This document shows positions 12,410-22,942 of a stretch of 64,000 nucleotides of DNA, one piece after another. The position numbers and the translations under genes were made by a program. The notes under the pieces are model-generated. The model made no database searches. It saw only the letters and a list, made by a program, of their open reading frames with translations, and was not told where the DNA came from. This stretch comes from Ciborinia camelliae (Eukaryota; Ascomycota; Leotiomycetes; Helotiales; Sclerotiniaceae), in NCBI GenBank assembly GCA_025890175.1, contig JANPYM010000008.1, forward strand, positions 1,318,812-1,382,811, given 5' to 3'. The first letter of the stretch is position 1. Every line of letters starts with the position of its first letter.

Positions 12410-14587
12410 CTATCTAAACTCCCTAATCTCCTCTTCCACCTCCCTCTCCTTCCCTCTGCGCCCCATCTCGACCGCCCCCCGATCACCCAACTCAACCCCA
12501 TCATGTTCTTGTTGATGATGATGATGATGATACCCACCGCCCGATTCCCCGCGCGATCCAACACTCATCACATTATCTGTCCCCATACTAGCCGTTCCCA
12601 TACTAGCCGTTCCCGGACTAGTCGTCCGAAAACTAGCATGATGCGCATCTTGTCCCTGCAGCAAATTTCCTCCTTTCTCTACGTGGTTGGAACCGCCAAA
12701 TAACACGTCGATTTCTTCCAGTGCTACTTTTTTCGTCTCCGGGATCAGGAACCATACGTATAGTGCGAGGAATATGTTTATGCTGAAGAAGAAGTAGAAT
12801 GTTTTGCTGGGAGGGGGGTGTTAGGTTGGTTTTTTTTGAGGGGGGTGAGAGGGGGAGGTAAGAGGGCAAAGGGGAGGAAGAGGGCAAAGGGGAGGGGGAA
12901 AGGAGAGAAGGGGGCGTACAAGCCTTGATTTTTCAAGAATGTTGGGAAGAATTGTTGGAAAATGGAATTTGCCACACTATACATATTGTCAGTAACCAAG
13001 TCATCTCGTCTCATATACACAAGGGGAAAGAACTCAAAACTTACTTCTGCATCTGACTCGACATCCCCACCGCCTGGGCCCTAACATTCATACTAAAGAC
13101 CTCGGCGGTCCAAATCCACACCGTAGCTCCCCAACTCGGCTTATAAAAGAGGATAAAAAGGAACAGCAAAAACACAATCGCGATGCCCACGGGATGCGTC
13201 TTGGAATCTCCATGGGCCCCAACATTCGGGGTGTGGGTGCCAACCAGTGACACAATCAACATACAAATCGACATGCCAATGGCCCCCACAATAAGAAGGA
13301 ATTTGCGTCCAAAGCGATCTACCGTCCACACAGCATTGAGAGTAAATAATATACCAAAAGTAGCATTCAAAGCATTGATAAGCGCAATGGTACTAGCATC
13401 CTTAAACACCTTCTTATAAATCGCCGTGCTATATGTATTTAGTGTTCCCTGACCGGTAAGCTGCTGGCCGACATTCAAGATGAAGGCGAGGATGAGACGT
13501 TTTCGCACGGAGCGATCTTTCCAGAGCGCAGCGTAGGAGGACGAGATGGCCTCTTTTTCAAACTGGAGGGCTTCGCGGATCACGAGGATTTCGTCTTCGA
13601 TCTCCTGTTCGGTTTCTCGGACGCGTCGGAGAGAGGCGCGTGCGGCTTCGACTTGCCCGCCGTGTTGAATGTACCAGCGGGGACTTTCGGGGATGAAGGG
13701 CAGGAGCGTGAGGATGATTATGGGGACGAGCATTTGGAAGATCACGACCATTTTCCAATCTGTGGGGGTGCGGGTGTTAGTCTGTGAGAAAGGAGTAGGG
13801 TGACCTGTATTGGGGAGTAAAAGGATACAGAAGATAGATACAATCAAATGGATCTGAACACGGGGGGATGTAAAAGTAAAGAGCTGATAATCTTACCCCA
13901 TTCCCCAAGCTTCTTGACATGTTTTTGACAAGCGTAGTTAATCCAGTATGCAATAAATGAGCCCACCGAATAGAATAATTGCCAGAAAGCCATGATCTTT
14001 CCTCTGATCTCCGGCGGTGCAAGCTCGCCGATATAAACAGGCCCGGCAGCTACATATCTTGGTTAGTATGAAAGTGAAAGAAGGATCGCGGAAAACATAC
14101 TCAGTGCAACACCCTGACCGAGACCAATAATCACACGCCCGGCGATAAAACATCCAAGCTGACCTCGAGGAGAAAACGTTTGAATGAACGTAGCGACGAT
14201 AGTCACGAAACAACCAATTGCCATACCCCATTTTCTACCAAGCCAGTCTGCTATTGGACCGCCGAGAAAGAATCCAGCGAGGATGGCTCCGACAGTATAA
14301 GCAGTATTGACGGCACCAATCTTCTCGGTATCCTTGGATTTTCTATCAGCCTTGAGGTCTCACAACTGGGAAAGAAACATACTGGATTGTCGAAGTAAGC
14401 TACCCAATTCTTCGAGCCTTGGACAGAATTATATACAGACGCATCATATCCATATAGCACCATGCATGATGCTGCGACAAGCGAGATGTACCTATATAGC
14501 GTCAGGTCACTGTTATTGTAGAAAGGGAGGGAGCTGTAAACCTTACCAATTGTATACTCTCGTCTTGCTCGCCGTGAATATCGCCAT
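12410..14587 (-). CDS. MFS sugar transporter (12-TM hexose/lactose permease type)
   Basis: Plasma-membrane sugar:proton symporter of the major facilitator superfamily. Exons: 14587-14547, 14491-14383, 14332-14101, 14049-13897, 13759-13045, 12976-12920 and 12806-12410, giving 567 aa. Signatures: GYDASVYNSVQG in TM1, GGPIADWLGRKWG between TM2 and TM3, PESPRWYIQHG after TM6, NVGQQLTGQGTLNTYSTAIY (TM7 sugar-binding type), VDRFGRKFLL after TM8, and PETKKVALEEIDVLF after TM12. The C-terminal cytosolic tail is unusually low-complexity, with a short MGTASMGTDN repeat and a run of six histidines. The TM7 sequence and the STxYNSVQG-like TM1 resemble fungal lactose/hexose permeases, but the substrate cannot be read from sequence. 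It converges on the Trs65-like gene and has 1.9 kb upstream. Family certain, substrate unknown. Confidence 0.93.
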
Positions 14588-16506
14588 TATTGTCAACTAG
14601 GTCCTGCCTTTCTGGTTACAATATGGGAGTAGATATCGATAGTAACGGTAGTACAAAAGAAAGCATACAATAAAAGGTGGAAAGAGAGACAATTAAAAAC
14701 GGAGGAGGAAGAATGTACCGGTATAACGTCTTATACAAGGCTTCACACACACCAATTGCATGAGCATCGCATGTCGAGCAGTTTACGGTTGTATATACCT
14801 AGGATATTATGGCTGCACCTGCTCCGATGTAGCAAGGATGAAAAGCTACAACTTACAAGGCCATTTTCCCGCACCCCTCATTCCACCTAGGTAGGTATTA
14901 TCCCCCCCTTGAAAGTTGAAGCTAACAACCATGAAACCCACGCCAACATAACTCAAAATAATGGCAAATGAACGAAAGGGGAAGATATATCCAGCAACCA
15001 GGGCTTGTTTGATTCCGACCAATGGAACGGGGACTTTCCAACATTGGCTGATGATAAACGGTCAACCCCATATGGATACCCCAGAAAAAGCGTCTGCGAG
15101 TCTGCGACGGATCCATGCAAACGCGCCATCTCATCTTGAGAATTGAGAAAATCCGCGAATCAAGGCACGATATGCGGATCAAAACAAGTGAGCGTTATTC
15201 GATGTCCACTTGAGAGACCAGAATAATTCCCAATCGTCTGGGTCGAAACAGCCTACCGAAATTTCAGACCACGGGGTACAAACCTAGGGATCTGGAGCCG
15301 AAGCCGATAGATAGATACCTAACCTTTACCCCTAGGTCCCCACGTCTCCCCAGCATGTTTTAGATTACTTGTATAATTAATTGTATATTGACAATTTGAT
15401 TTTGAACTTCTTGATTAAGCCTTTCAAAAATGCTAATCATAATGCATTTATCTATTATTATTTATCCCATACCGGTACCAACAAGCCAATAGTTGGTACA
15501 AGCTTCTTTATTTTTAAGTATAGATAATCTGGAAGATCTTACAAGATTCTATTATTTTCTGTCAATGTTACCCGACACGTATAGTAATCTTTTATTCGGA
15601 GTAGATACCTACCATGGAAACTTCTAATATACACATACATACACATCCATACACATACACCCTCACGAGAAATGTAACAAGATGTTACATTTCAACAACC
15701 TTGGAATGTTCTGAACTTCTGATAGATCGTAGAACAATTGATACATGATCCATTCTACCTTCCCTTCCTTTCATTCCCTGCAATCCCCCATTGTGGAGAT
15801 ACCGGATAATTAATAAATTGTAATGCGGGGTTTAACGTGTTGGGCAACAAATATACTATTGATGAAGCATTACAATCTACGCCTGCTTAATTTGTTACCG
15901 AGTTCTTTCATCGCAATGAACAAAAATTAATCGAGAAATGGCATATGACGCTCAAATATTTGACTCAATATCTGATCTCTCCAGATCTATACCATTCCGA
16001 ACCTCCATCCTTTCGAGGGTTGAGAAATCTCACCACATTGGAATCCTTGGTACATTGATAAATCTACATGAGCACCCAGACTCCTAGAGCCAGTATTTGC
16101 ATTCGAGAAACGTCAACATCTGCAACTTCAGGCTATTTCTATTTATGTACCTAGTATAGTAGTACTCCGTCCGTACTCTCAACGAAAATACAAAGGGATC
16201 TTTGTATGTTTCGTGCAGATGGTATATACTAATAAATATGTAACGTTCGCGACTTGGCATATGAGTTGTACTGCCGGTAAAACCGAGACTGTTGTATTCA
16301 AACTTTGCCATGAGTTGCCCAGGTGAAACCCCGCATGAAAAGGGTTGGTGCATCTGGGGCCAATAGAAAAGAGGGCATGCCATCAGCCGAACGGATATGT
16401 ACAGCACGGCATTGCATGACTTTCACATGCATCCGGTTAACAAATGGCTCAAACCGAGAAGATGTTTGTCGTAGCAAGAACACCAAACAATCATAAATGA
16501 GATTTA
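14588..16506. other. Intergenic region upstream of sugar transporter
   Basis: This 1.9-kb stretch contains the transporter promoter and the 3' side of the 2EXR gene. It has scattered CCTAGGTA palindromes (14885, 15330), an AT-rich middle (15355-15600), and a TACTCCGTCCGTACT element (16163-16177). Small ORFs at 14922-15182 and 16084-16407 show no domain or codon bias, and I do not call them. Confidence 0.5.
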
Positions 16507-17202
16507 TTAGGAAATCTCTTGTCTTCTCTGGGGGTGCTCCATCACTACCACCTCGACTATTTCGCCCGGTCGCGTCTTCGTATCTTCTGCAAATGCCAGC
16601 ATGACAATCTCCAAGATATAATCTTCTAATCCATCCATGTTTGACTCCAACAAAGTAATACCTGAATAGCGGTCCCACGAATCAACTTCTTCTTCGCTTG
16701 GTATTCCTCTCACCAAGATGACCTCTCTCAAGTGAGGGAAGGCCAAGCGGAATCTAGGAATATTCCCCAAAGCATCACAAAGACGAAATGGAAGGGTGTG
16801 ACGAGTTTCACCCCAAAATTGCTCATCTAGGGCAATTGACTGGATTTGATGTTGGTACAACAGCGATGGTGATTGGATAGAAAAATGCTTTGCGATAGCC
16901 GTAACTTCGTCCACATACTGCCTCGAACTGAGATAGATAGTATCGCAAACGGGATTAAAGTAAATATCCGCCGGCTGCTTATCCGTACCGAAGGACATGT
17001 TGTAAAACCGAAGAGCAACTTCACGAGATTCTTTACTCGTATGAAGGATCGCCGGAGGGGGACCAAAATTGGCAAATTTCTCATCGACGATGCAATAATT
17101 CAACTCCAAAATGCGTTTTTGAAAGGCGGCAAGCTCCCATATCAAGACCCTCAACTCCAAAGGTAATTCGGAGAATCGGGGAAAGGCGTTGGAGACATTC
17201 AT
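16507..17202 (-). CDS. 2EXR-domain protein
   Basis: Single-exon 231-aa protein of the fungal 2EXR group, a large F-box-like family of unknown function. The N-terminal module is FPRFSELPLELRVLIWELAAFQKRILEL, followed by the typical PAILHTSKESREVALRFY and the IYFNPVCDTIYLSS core with NVSNAF at the start. The remainder is a variable region with FPHLREVILVRG. I chose the ATG at 17202, which puts the first conserved element at residue 7; the open frame extends to 17343 but adds a non-conserved leader. No signal peptide or membrane segment. It is divergent from POL4. The family is recognised from pattern memory; its biochemical role is unknown. Confidence 0.76.
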   Translation of the reverse strand: MNVSNAFPRFSELPLELRVLIWELAAFQKRILELNYCIVDEKFANFGPPPAILHTSKESREVALRFYNMSFGTDKQPADIYFNPVCDTIYLSSRQYVDEVTAIAKHFSIQSPSLLYQHQIQSIALDEQFWGETRHTLPFRLCDALGNIPRFRLAFPHLREVILVRGIPSEEEVDSWDRYSGITLLESNMDGLEDYILEIVMLAFAEDTKTRPGEIVEVVVMEHPQRRQEIS

Positions 17203-18516
17203 GATCGGATCAATACTGTAAGAATGATATGATATCGATAAGAACTCTCGGTAGCAAGCAATCCTGATGGAACTGTCCGAGCCGACCCAGGATCTTGAGG
17301 ATGTAATGTTGATAATGAAGAGGAAACCGAACTGAGATATCAAAGTCTAAATACCAAATACATATCCAGGCACCGAGTTTATATACTGGTCTCATTCCGA
17401 TGTTGTTATTGATGCCATTAGAAACGTTTCTATGAATACCTATGAATATAAAATTGGTGTGTTGGAATTGGAGTTGGACTTGAAGGATTCCCGAATCTCT
17501 CAGCCCACTTTCCTCCCGATATCCATATTCATATTCACATCCACCCAATAATCGTACCATAAGAGGGTATTTTGGTATGCCCGCCCTCGTGGGTGTGGGC
17601 GTTAGATAGGGGTCTGGGACGGGGGCCTTCAAATGTTGGACCTTTTAACTGGCTCCATTGTCGATTCTGCTCCCTTTCTCCGACTTGAACGAGGATAACG
17701 GAGGTTGGAAGGGTATGTCATCTAAGACATTATTATTTCGCTGTTTTTCCAGGTTTAATATCACTTTCAGGAAATTTTCTAGATAATCCAGCTTTCCCCT
17801 CGACATTTCTAAATTTCGAAGGTTTTGATAATAGTCGGCGTGGGCTCCAACCTCCGAGCGGAGGTGAGGTTGGAGCCCACGCCGACTATGAGGATTGATT
17901 TGATAGTTTTTGTCATGCTTATGTCCCTGCCTATAGTGAATGCCATATAGCTAGTTACGCGATCACCCCTTCTACAAGGTGATCTTTCGAAGAGGATTCT
18001 TTTCTTTCTAACATAGTTATCTGATTGTTAATATATAATGCTATTCCTATATGCTAATATGACGCGTGTAACAATCATCTGCGTTTTCCTATATAAATTT
18101 TCAACTAATACAACAATATTATTAATATAGAGTAATTTTTAATCATTATTAGTATATTCTAAATACTTACCCCATCAATATATAATTGTACCACCGCTTA
18201 ATATAAATCTTATGAATTAGATAATCAAAAAACTCTCTTAATTTGTTTAAACTTGTTTTAAAGTCATTAAAATAAAAGTCTCTTAAAATGCTATTTTTGT
18301 CTTTTGAACAATTAATCCATTTCAACTAATTACCTAGGCAGCGGCGCCGGGCGGGGCATTTCCTTGGCAAGCGTGATATCCAGACAAAGAAGAGACGTTT
18401 TATTCACCTCTTACGAGTCACGAGAGATACGAATATCGATAACCTCACGTGCATTGGTTTTGAGAGCATATGAATATGCAAGAACACTTACTTCGCTTTG
18501 CTCTTTGTTCTTTACC
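17203..18516. other. Gene-free region with GC-rich hairpin and AT-rich decay
   Basis: This 1.3-kb stretch lies between the divergent 2EXR and POL4 genes. It contains the perfect inverted repeat 17831-17889, then an AT-rich segment 17990-18330 poor in G and C, which ends abruptly in a GC-rich block at 18338-18360 (GGCAGCGGCGCCGGGCGGGG). The AT-rich segment looks like an old repeat degraded by C-to-T mutation. No coding potential seen. Confidence 0.5.
17831..17889. repeat. Perfect 24-bp inverted repeat with 11-bp spacer
   Basis: Left arm 17831-17854 and right arm 17866-17889 are exact reverse complements, beginning ATAGTCGGCGTGGGCTCC. The 11-nt spacer is CGAGCGGAGGT. An alternative inner hairpin, ACCTCC-GAGC-GGAGGT (17850-17865), sits inside the same element. 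GC content is far above the surrounding AT-rich DNA. It could be a foldback/MITE remnant, a recombination or replication product, or a structured transcript; the sequence alone does not decide. Confidence 0.85.
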
Positions 18517-21054
18517 ATGGTAAGTAAACTCCATCAAACTCCAAAGCTTCGCATCTGATGTCAGAAATAGTCCGATAAAAGTAGCTTTTTCGAGCAGCTC
18601 TACGCATTAAATGAATCAGATCCAGATTCAGGTTCAGATGGAGGACCTAATGAATCGCGAGAATTCTTGAAAAAATGCAATAAACCCATTTTGGATCGTC
18701 CTTCACAAAAAGAGCAAAGTTTGCTGCCTCCCTCATCTAAGGAACCAATATTGCTACCACCTCAAAAAGTATATAGATCGCTTCTCAAAAATGTCCCTAC
18801 TCTACGGCGAAGTCACTCCGAGCCAAAAGGGATTGTAAGTACGGGAAAAGATACGGTCAATGGTACTGTGGAAAAATCGTTCGAGTCGACTCCTAAACGG
18901 TCCGGTCTTCGAAGCGAAACGCGTGCTACGGTTTCTGCTGGTAGCTCTTTTGAAAAGGAACCTTCATCATCTTTAAAAGGTGCAGATAGCTCAATCAAAA
19001 GACCAACCATAGATCGACAGAGCATATCAAATCCAACATCAGCTACCTTGATTCTTACTAATAGTACAGGAATCGCATCGATGCTTAGCAAAAAGAGGAA
19101 GGGGGATACCCTTAACAAGGGGGTTGCCAAAAAATCCACTCGTGCGAAGGAGAAGCCCCTCAAGCTTGTCCCTCCCAAAGATCGGGTCTTCGAGGGGCTC
19201 AATTTTTTCTTTCTTCCCAATGACGATAAATCTCCTGTCAGGCGTGCTCGTATTACCAAGGCAAGAGAGCGTGGTGCAACATGGGTTAGAGATGTGAATG
19301 AGCCCATCACACACCTAATTATCGATAATAGTTTGACCCGCAAAGATGTTTTGACCTACCTCAAAGTCCTGCCAGCAGGAGCCAATATGGTAAATGAGGA
19401 GTGGTTGTTGGATTGCATCGAACAAAGATATCTCTATGATCCTTCTGGGAGGAAATATCAGGTCAAAGATCCAGATGCAGTCATCGAAGAGGAACAAATA
19501 TCGATACCATCGGCATCACAACAGACAGATAAATCTCTCCAATTGAAAGCTCCTAACAATAAACCTAAAAAATGGGAATATGTACCTCCGAAAGAAACAC
19601 CCGAACGAAGTCAACGTTCCATGCCGACCGTCGATTCGGTTCCTTTGACCTCACCCTCAATGCCTGGACAGTTACAACAGGATGATTCAAACAATCTGAC
19701 CGAGGAGAGCTTACAGCTTCTGGATGCTGATTATTCTTCTGGCGCAAAACAGGCAGACTTCGGTATATTGAATGAAGCTATCGAATTAGCCAGGGCAACT
19801 GAAGGTGTCCTCGACCACGACAATTCCGATGATGATCTAACATCAACTTTCAGTGAATTTGATGATAGCATAGATGAATCCGACGAGGAAGATGGTCGAC
19901 GCTCACCTCTCAAAGCTCCATCCAAAAGCAGACAAACGGTCCCCAGAGGAAAAGGAAGCCTGGATAACTTCCAATGCATGACCGGTGGAACAGCCTCCGA
20001 CGGACCCAACCCCAATGGCCGTACAATTGAGATTCTTTCACGAATGCGCGACTACTATGAAAGAATTGGCGATCAATGGCGCGCCCGCTCTTACCTCCTA
20101 GCATGCGGCCAACTCAAGAGACAACCAACCCACATCCGCACCTTCGACGAAGCCATCGTGATCCCGAAAATCGGCCAACGCATCGCCAAAAAGATCGAAG
20201 AAATCGTCAACACAGGCCGACTCCAACGTCTGGAAGCGGCCGAAGCAGAACCCGATGACAAAATCCTCAAACTCTTCATGGGTATCTACGGTGTCAACTT
20301 CAAACTAGGCTCCAAGTGGATATCCCAAGGCCATCGCACTTTCTCCGATCTCACGACGCACGTTCGACTCACCCCCAGCCAAAGAATTGGCATCGAACAC
20401 TACGACGATCTGCAACTGCGCATCCCCCGCGACGAAGTCACGGCGCTTGGGAAACACGTAACCGAAACAGCGCACACCCTCGATCCGGAAATCGAAATCA
20501 CAATCGGGGGCTCGTATCGTCGAGGCGCCAAAACATCCGGAGATATCGATATCATCATCAGCAAACCCCACACGACCAAAACATCACAACTCACCCCCTT
20601 CCTCTCCTCCCTCGTCAAAACCCTCACGGATTCCCATTTCTTGGTCGCTGCTCTCGCCGTCCCGCATAATAACGAAGGTTCCAAATGGCATGGATGTTGT
20701 GTCCTTCCCACCTCCTGTTCCCCTTCCTCTTCCTCTCCATCTTCCTCTCCCCCCAACACGAATCCTCACACCCCATACCGACGCATCGATTTCCTCCTGG
20801 TGCCCTCCTCGGAACTAGGCGCCGCCCTCCTCTACTTCACCGGCGACGACATCTTCAACCGCAGCATGCGGCTCCTGGCCGGCAAAAAAGGAATGCGCTT
20901 GAATCAACGCGGGCTCTATAAAGATGTGATGCGGGAGCGGGGATCGCGGAAGAAGGTTACCGAGGGGACGTTGGTGGAGGGCAGAGATGAGAGGAGGATT
21001 TTTGAGATTTTGGGGGTTCCTTGGAGGGAACCTCGGGAGAGGGTTTTGCATTGA
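18517..21054 (+). CDS. POL4: Pol4, X-family DNA polymerase (Pol lambda/beta-like)
   Basis: Gap-filling polymerase for non-homologous end joining and base-excision repair; nuclear. Exon 1 is only the ATG (18517-18519); the 51-nt intron ends at 18570; exon 2 is 18571-21054, giving 828 aa starting MSDKSSFFEQLYALNES. Domains: a Ser/Lys-rich N-terminus; BRCT (about 206-298) with VFEGLNFFF, ITHLIIDN and VNEEWLLDCI; an acidic linker; the 8-kDa domain with RMRDYYERIGDQWRARSY; helix-hairpin-helix IPKIGQRIAKKIEEI; a second HhH FMGIYGVNFKLGSKW; the palm GGSYRRGAKTSGDIDIII with catalytic D659 and D661, and a third Asp, D741, in YRRIDFLLV; and FTGDDIFNRSMR plus MRLNQRGLY in the thumb. A Ser/Pro-rich loop (about residues 715-735) interrupts the palm before D741. 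All three metal-binding Asp residues are present, so it should be active. Confidence 0.93.
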
Positions 21055-21835
21055 TGGATGGGTGTTTGGTTTACTTTTATTTTTTTTTGCTTTTTTATTT
21101 TTTGTTTGCTTTTTTTGCGGCGGGCGGCTGGGGAGGGCCAAGGTGCATGCATTCACGATTGAGATCCCTGGGTGATAGATACACAACCCCAGGTTCCCAA
21201 ATCCTCAATATCAGTATCAATATCCCATCACAATATTAGCATTAGCATCAGCATTAGCATTCACATTAGGAGCCTCGCCTCAGATAAAATTTGGCATCAC
21301 CGGTTCATCAGGTTCAGGTTTAGGGTTACGACGTTTAGGATTTTCCCCAATTTAAAATTTTCATTTCCATTTCCATTTCCATTTCCATTTTCGGTTTTTG
21401 TTAATGGGTATACATACGTACTTGCATACATGTATGCATAAAGTACTGTATTATAGAAAGGAAGTTCGGGTCTTTCCTGGCTTCGAGTATTAGAATCTAT
21501 AAATAAATGAATGAACAAAGAAGCAAAGAAGCAAGCAAGCAAGAAAGCAAACATTTATGATAAAAGATATATAACACGCCATATCATAACATAACATAAC
21601 ATAGTTCAATCACAATATCTTGATATTTAGATACATATTGTGGTAAGAACACGATTAATGTACATACAATGCACAATAATACAACACATATACATGATAC
21701 TATCTGTACTCAGGAGTTAGCTCCATAGATGTCATCATTCAGACAGATTAGGGTTAACGGTCTATCAAACCAATCTATCAAACCAATCCGTTTAACAAAT
21801 ATCCCAATTTACTTCTTATAAAATCAATATTATGC

Positions 21836-21840
<5 letters not shown>

Positions 21841-21866
<26 letters not shown>
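21841..21866. repeat. (TA)n microsatellite
   Basis: Thirteen uninterrupted TA dinucleotides, followed by a second short TA/CA stretch. Confidence 0.9.
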
Positions 21867-21872
<6 letters not shown>

Positions 21873-22400
21873 TAAAAAGCAAAAGCAAAAGCAAAAGCCA
21901 AGAAGAAAAAAACCAAAGTATATATATATCCAAACCAAGTACTAGAAAAGTTTTCATCAACCAAAAAAAAAACACATATTCTATTCAGGTTGCTCAAAAT
22001 ATGGCATAGCATACCAACCAAGTTCAAGTCATCACATGCCAATGCCAATGCCAATGATTGCATACATGCATGCACAAATAAAGAAGAATATTCTTCGCTT
22101 CAGGAAATAAGAAGAAAATAGCAAGGAAGAAGAAAGAAGTACTATCAAAGAAGTACTATCAAAGAAGTACTATCAATATTGCAATAGATATTTTTATATC
22201 TCATTGTAACGTAATGTAATTAACATAATGCTCTGCTCTGCTCTGCTCCGCAATGCAATATAAATATAAATATAAATATAATTCAACATGTAACGTCGAT
22301 ATCTATCCATCTACATTTATCTACCTACCTAGTATCCATCCTTAAATCTTCTGAAGACACATCTCCAAATCTTCCTTAAAAAAATCCACATCATTTTCCC

Positions 22401-22447
22401 TCTCTCCTCCCTCCTCCCTCCTCCCTCCTCTCTCCTCTCTCCTCTCT
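22401..22447. repeat. CTCC/TCTCC polypyrimidine repeat
   Basis: Imperfect tandem CTCC and TCTCC units form a strand-asymmetric pyrimidine tract of about 47 bp. Confidence 0.8.
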
Positions 22448-22942
22448 CCCCCCACAATCTCCCCTATTCCCTCCTCTCGCTGCCCTCCCTCACATTTATA
22501 ATAAAAAGTGTTAAGTAAAGTATAATATGGGTATCAAAGAAGAAGTGAAGGTGTGAACCAAAAGTAAAGGTCCCTCCCCCAGAACGGAAAATGAAAAATT
22601 ATGTAAAAACGTAGTACGTGAGGTGCGGCAACAACAACTTCGAGGATATTTCTGAGATAGAAATTCCCCTCCTTTTCTTTCTTCCTTTTTTCAATTTTGC
22701 CGCCCCCATGCCAGAAATATTGCCATGCTGTCTTTCATTACGAATGCTCCAGTGTCCAGTTCCCATTTGCACCGTCGTTTCTTGGTACTGCATCATACTC
22801 CCATTTCTCGTTTCGTTATCTCCAGAAGCAGGAGAATTGGTAAATTAAATTAAGTTCCCCTCCTGTATTCGGCGATGATGCAATGTAGTCGTAAATTGAA
22901 ACAAAATAAAAATATTAGAAGAGAATAAATGAGAGAAAGCGA

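Larger units (their letters stand above)
21055..22942. other. Convergent intergenic region rich in simple repeats
   Basis: This 1.9-kb gap between POL4 and the Ser-rich protein gene is made largely of microsatellites. They include TTTCCA units (21361-21391), a TA run (21841-21866), an AAAAGC run (21876-21899), an imperfect triplicated AAGTACTATC motif (22137-22172) and CTCC-type pyrimidine repeats (22401-22447). No ORF here has coding character. Confidence 0.55.

Noticed and set aside
17961..17984. Short imperfect inverted repeat GATCACC...GGTGATC
   Set aside because: Seven-bp arms are expected by chance at this scale; noted only because it follows the 24-bp hairpin.
21310..21345. Telomere-like TTTAGGGTTA word
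   Set aside because: A single copy without tandem TTAGGG units; a chance match in repeat-rich DNA. The same applies to ATTAGGGTTAA near 21746.
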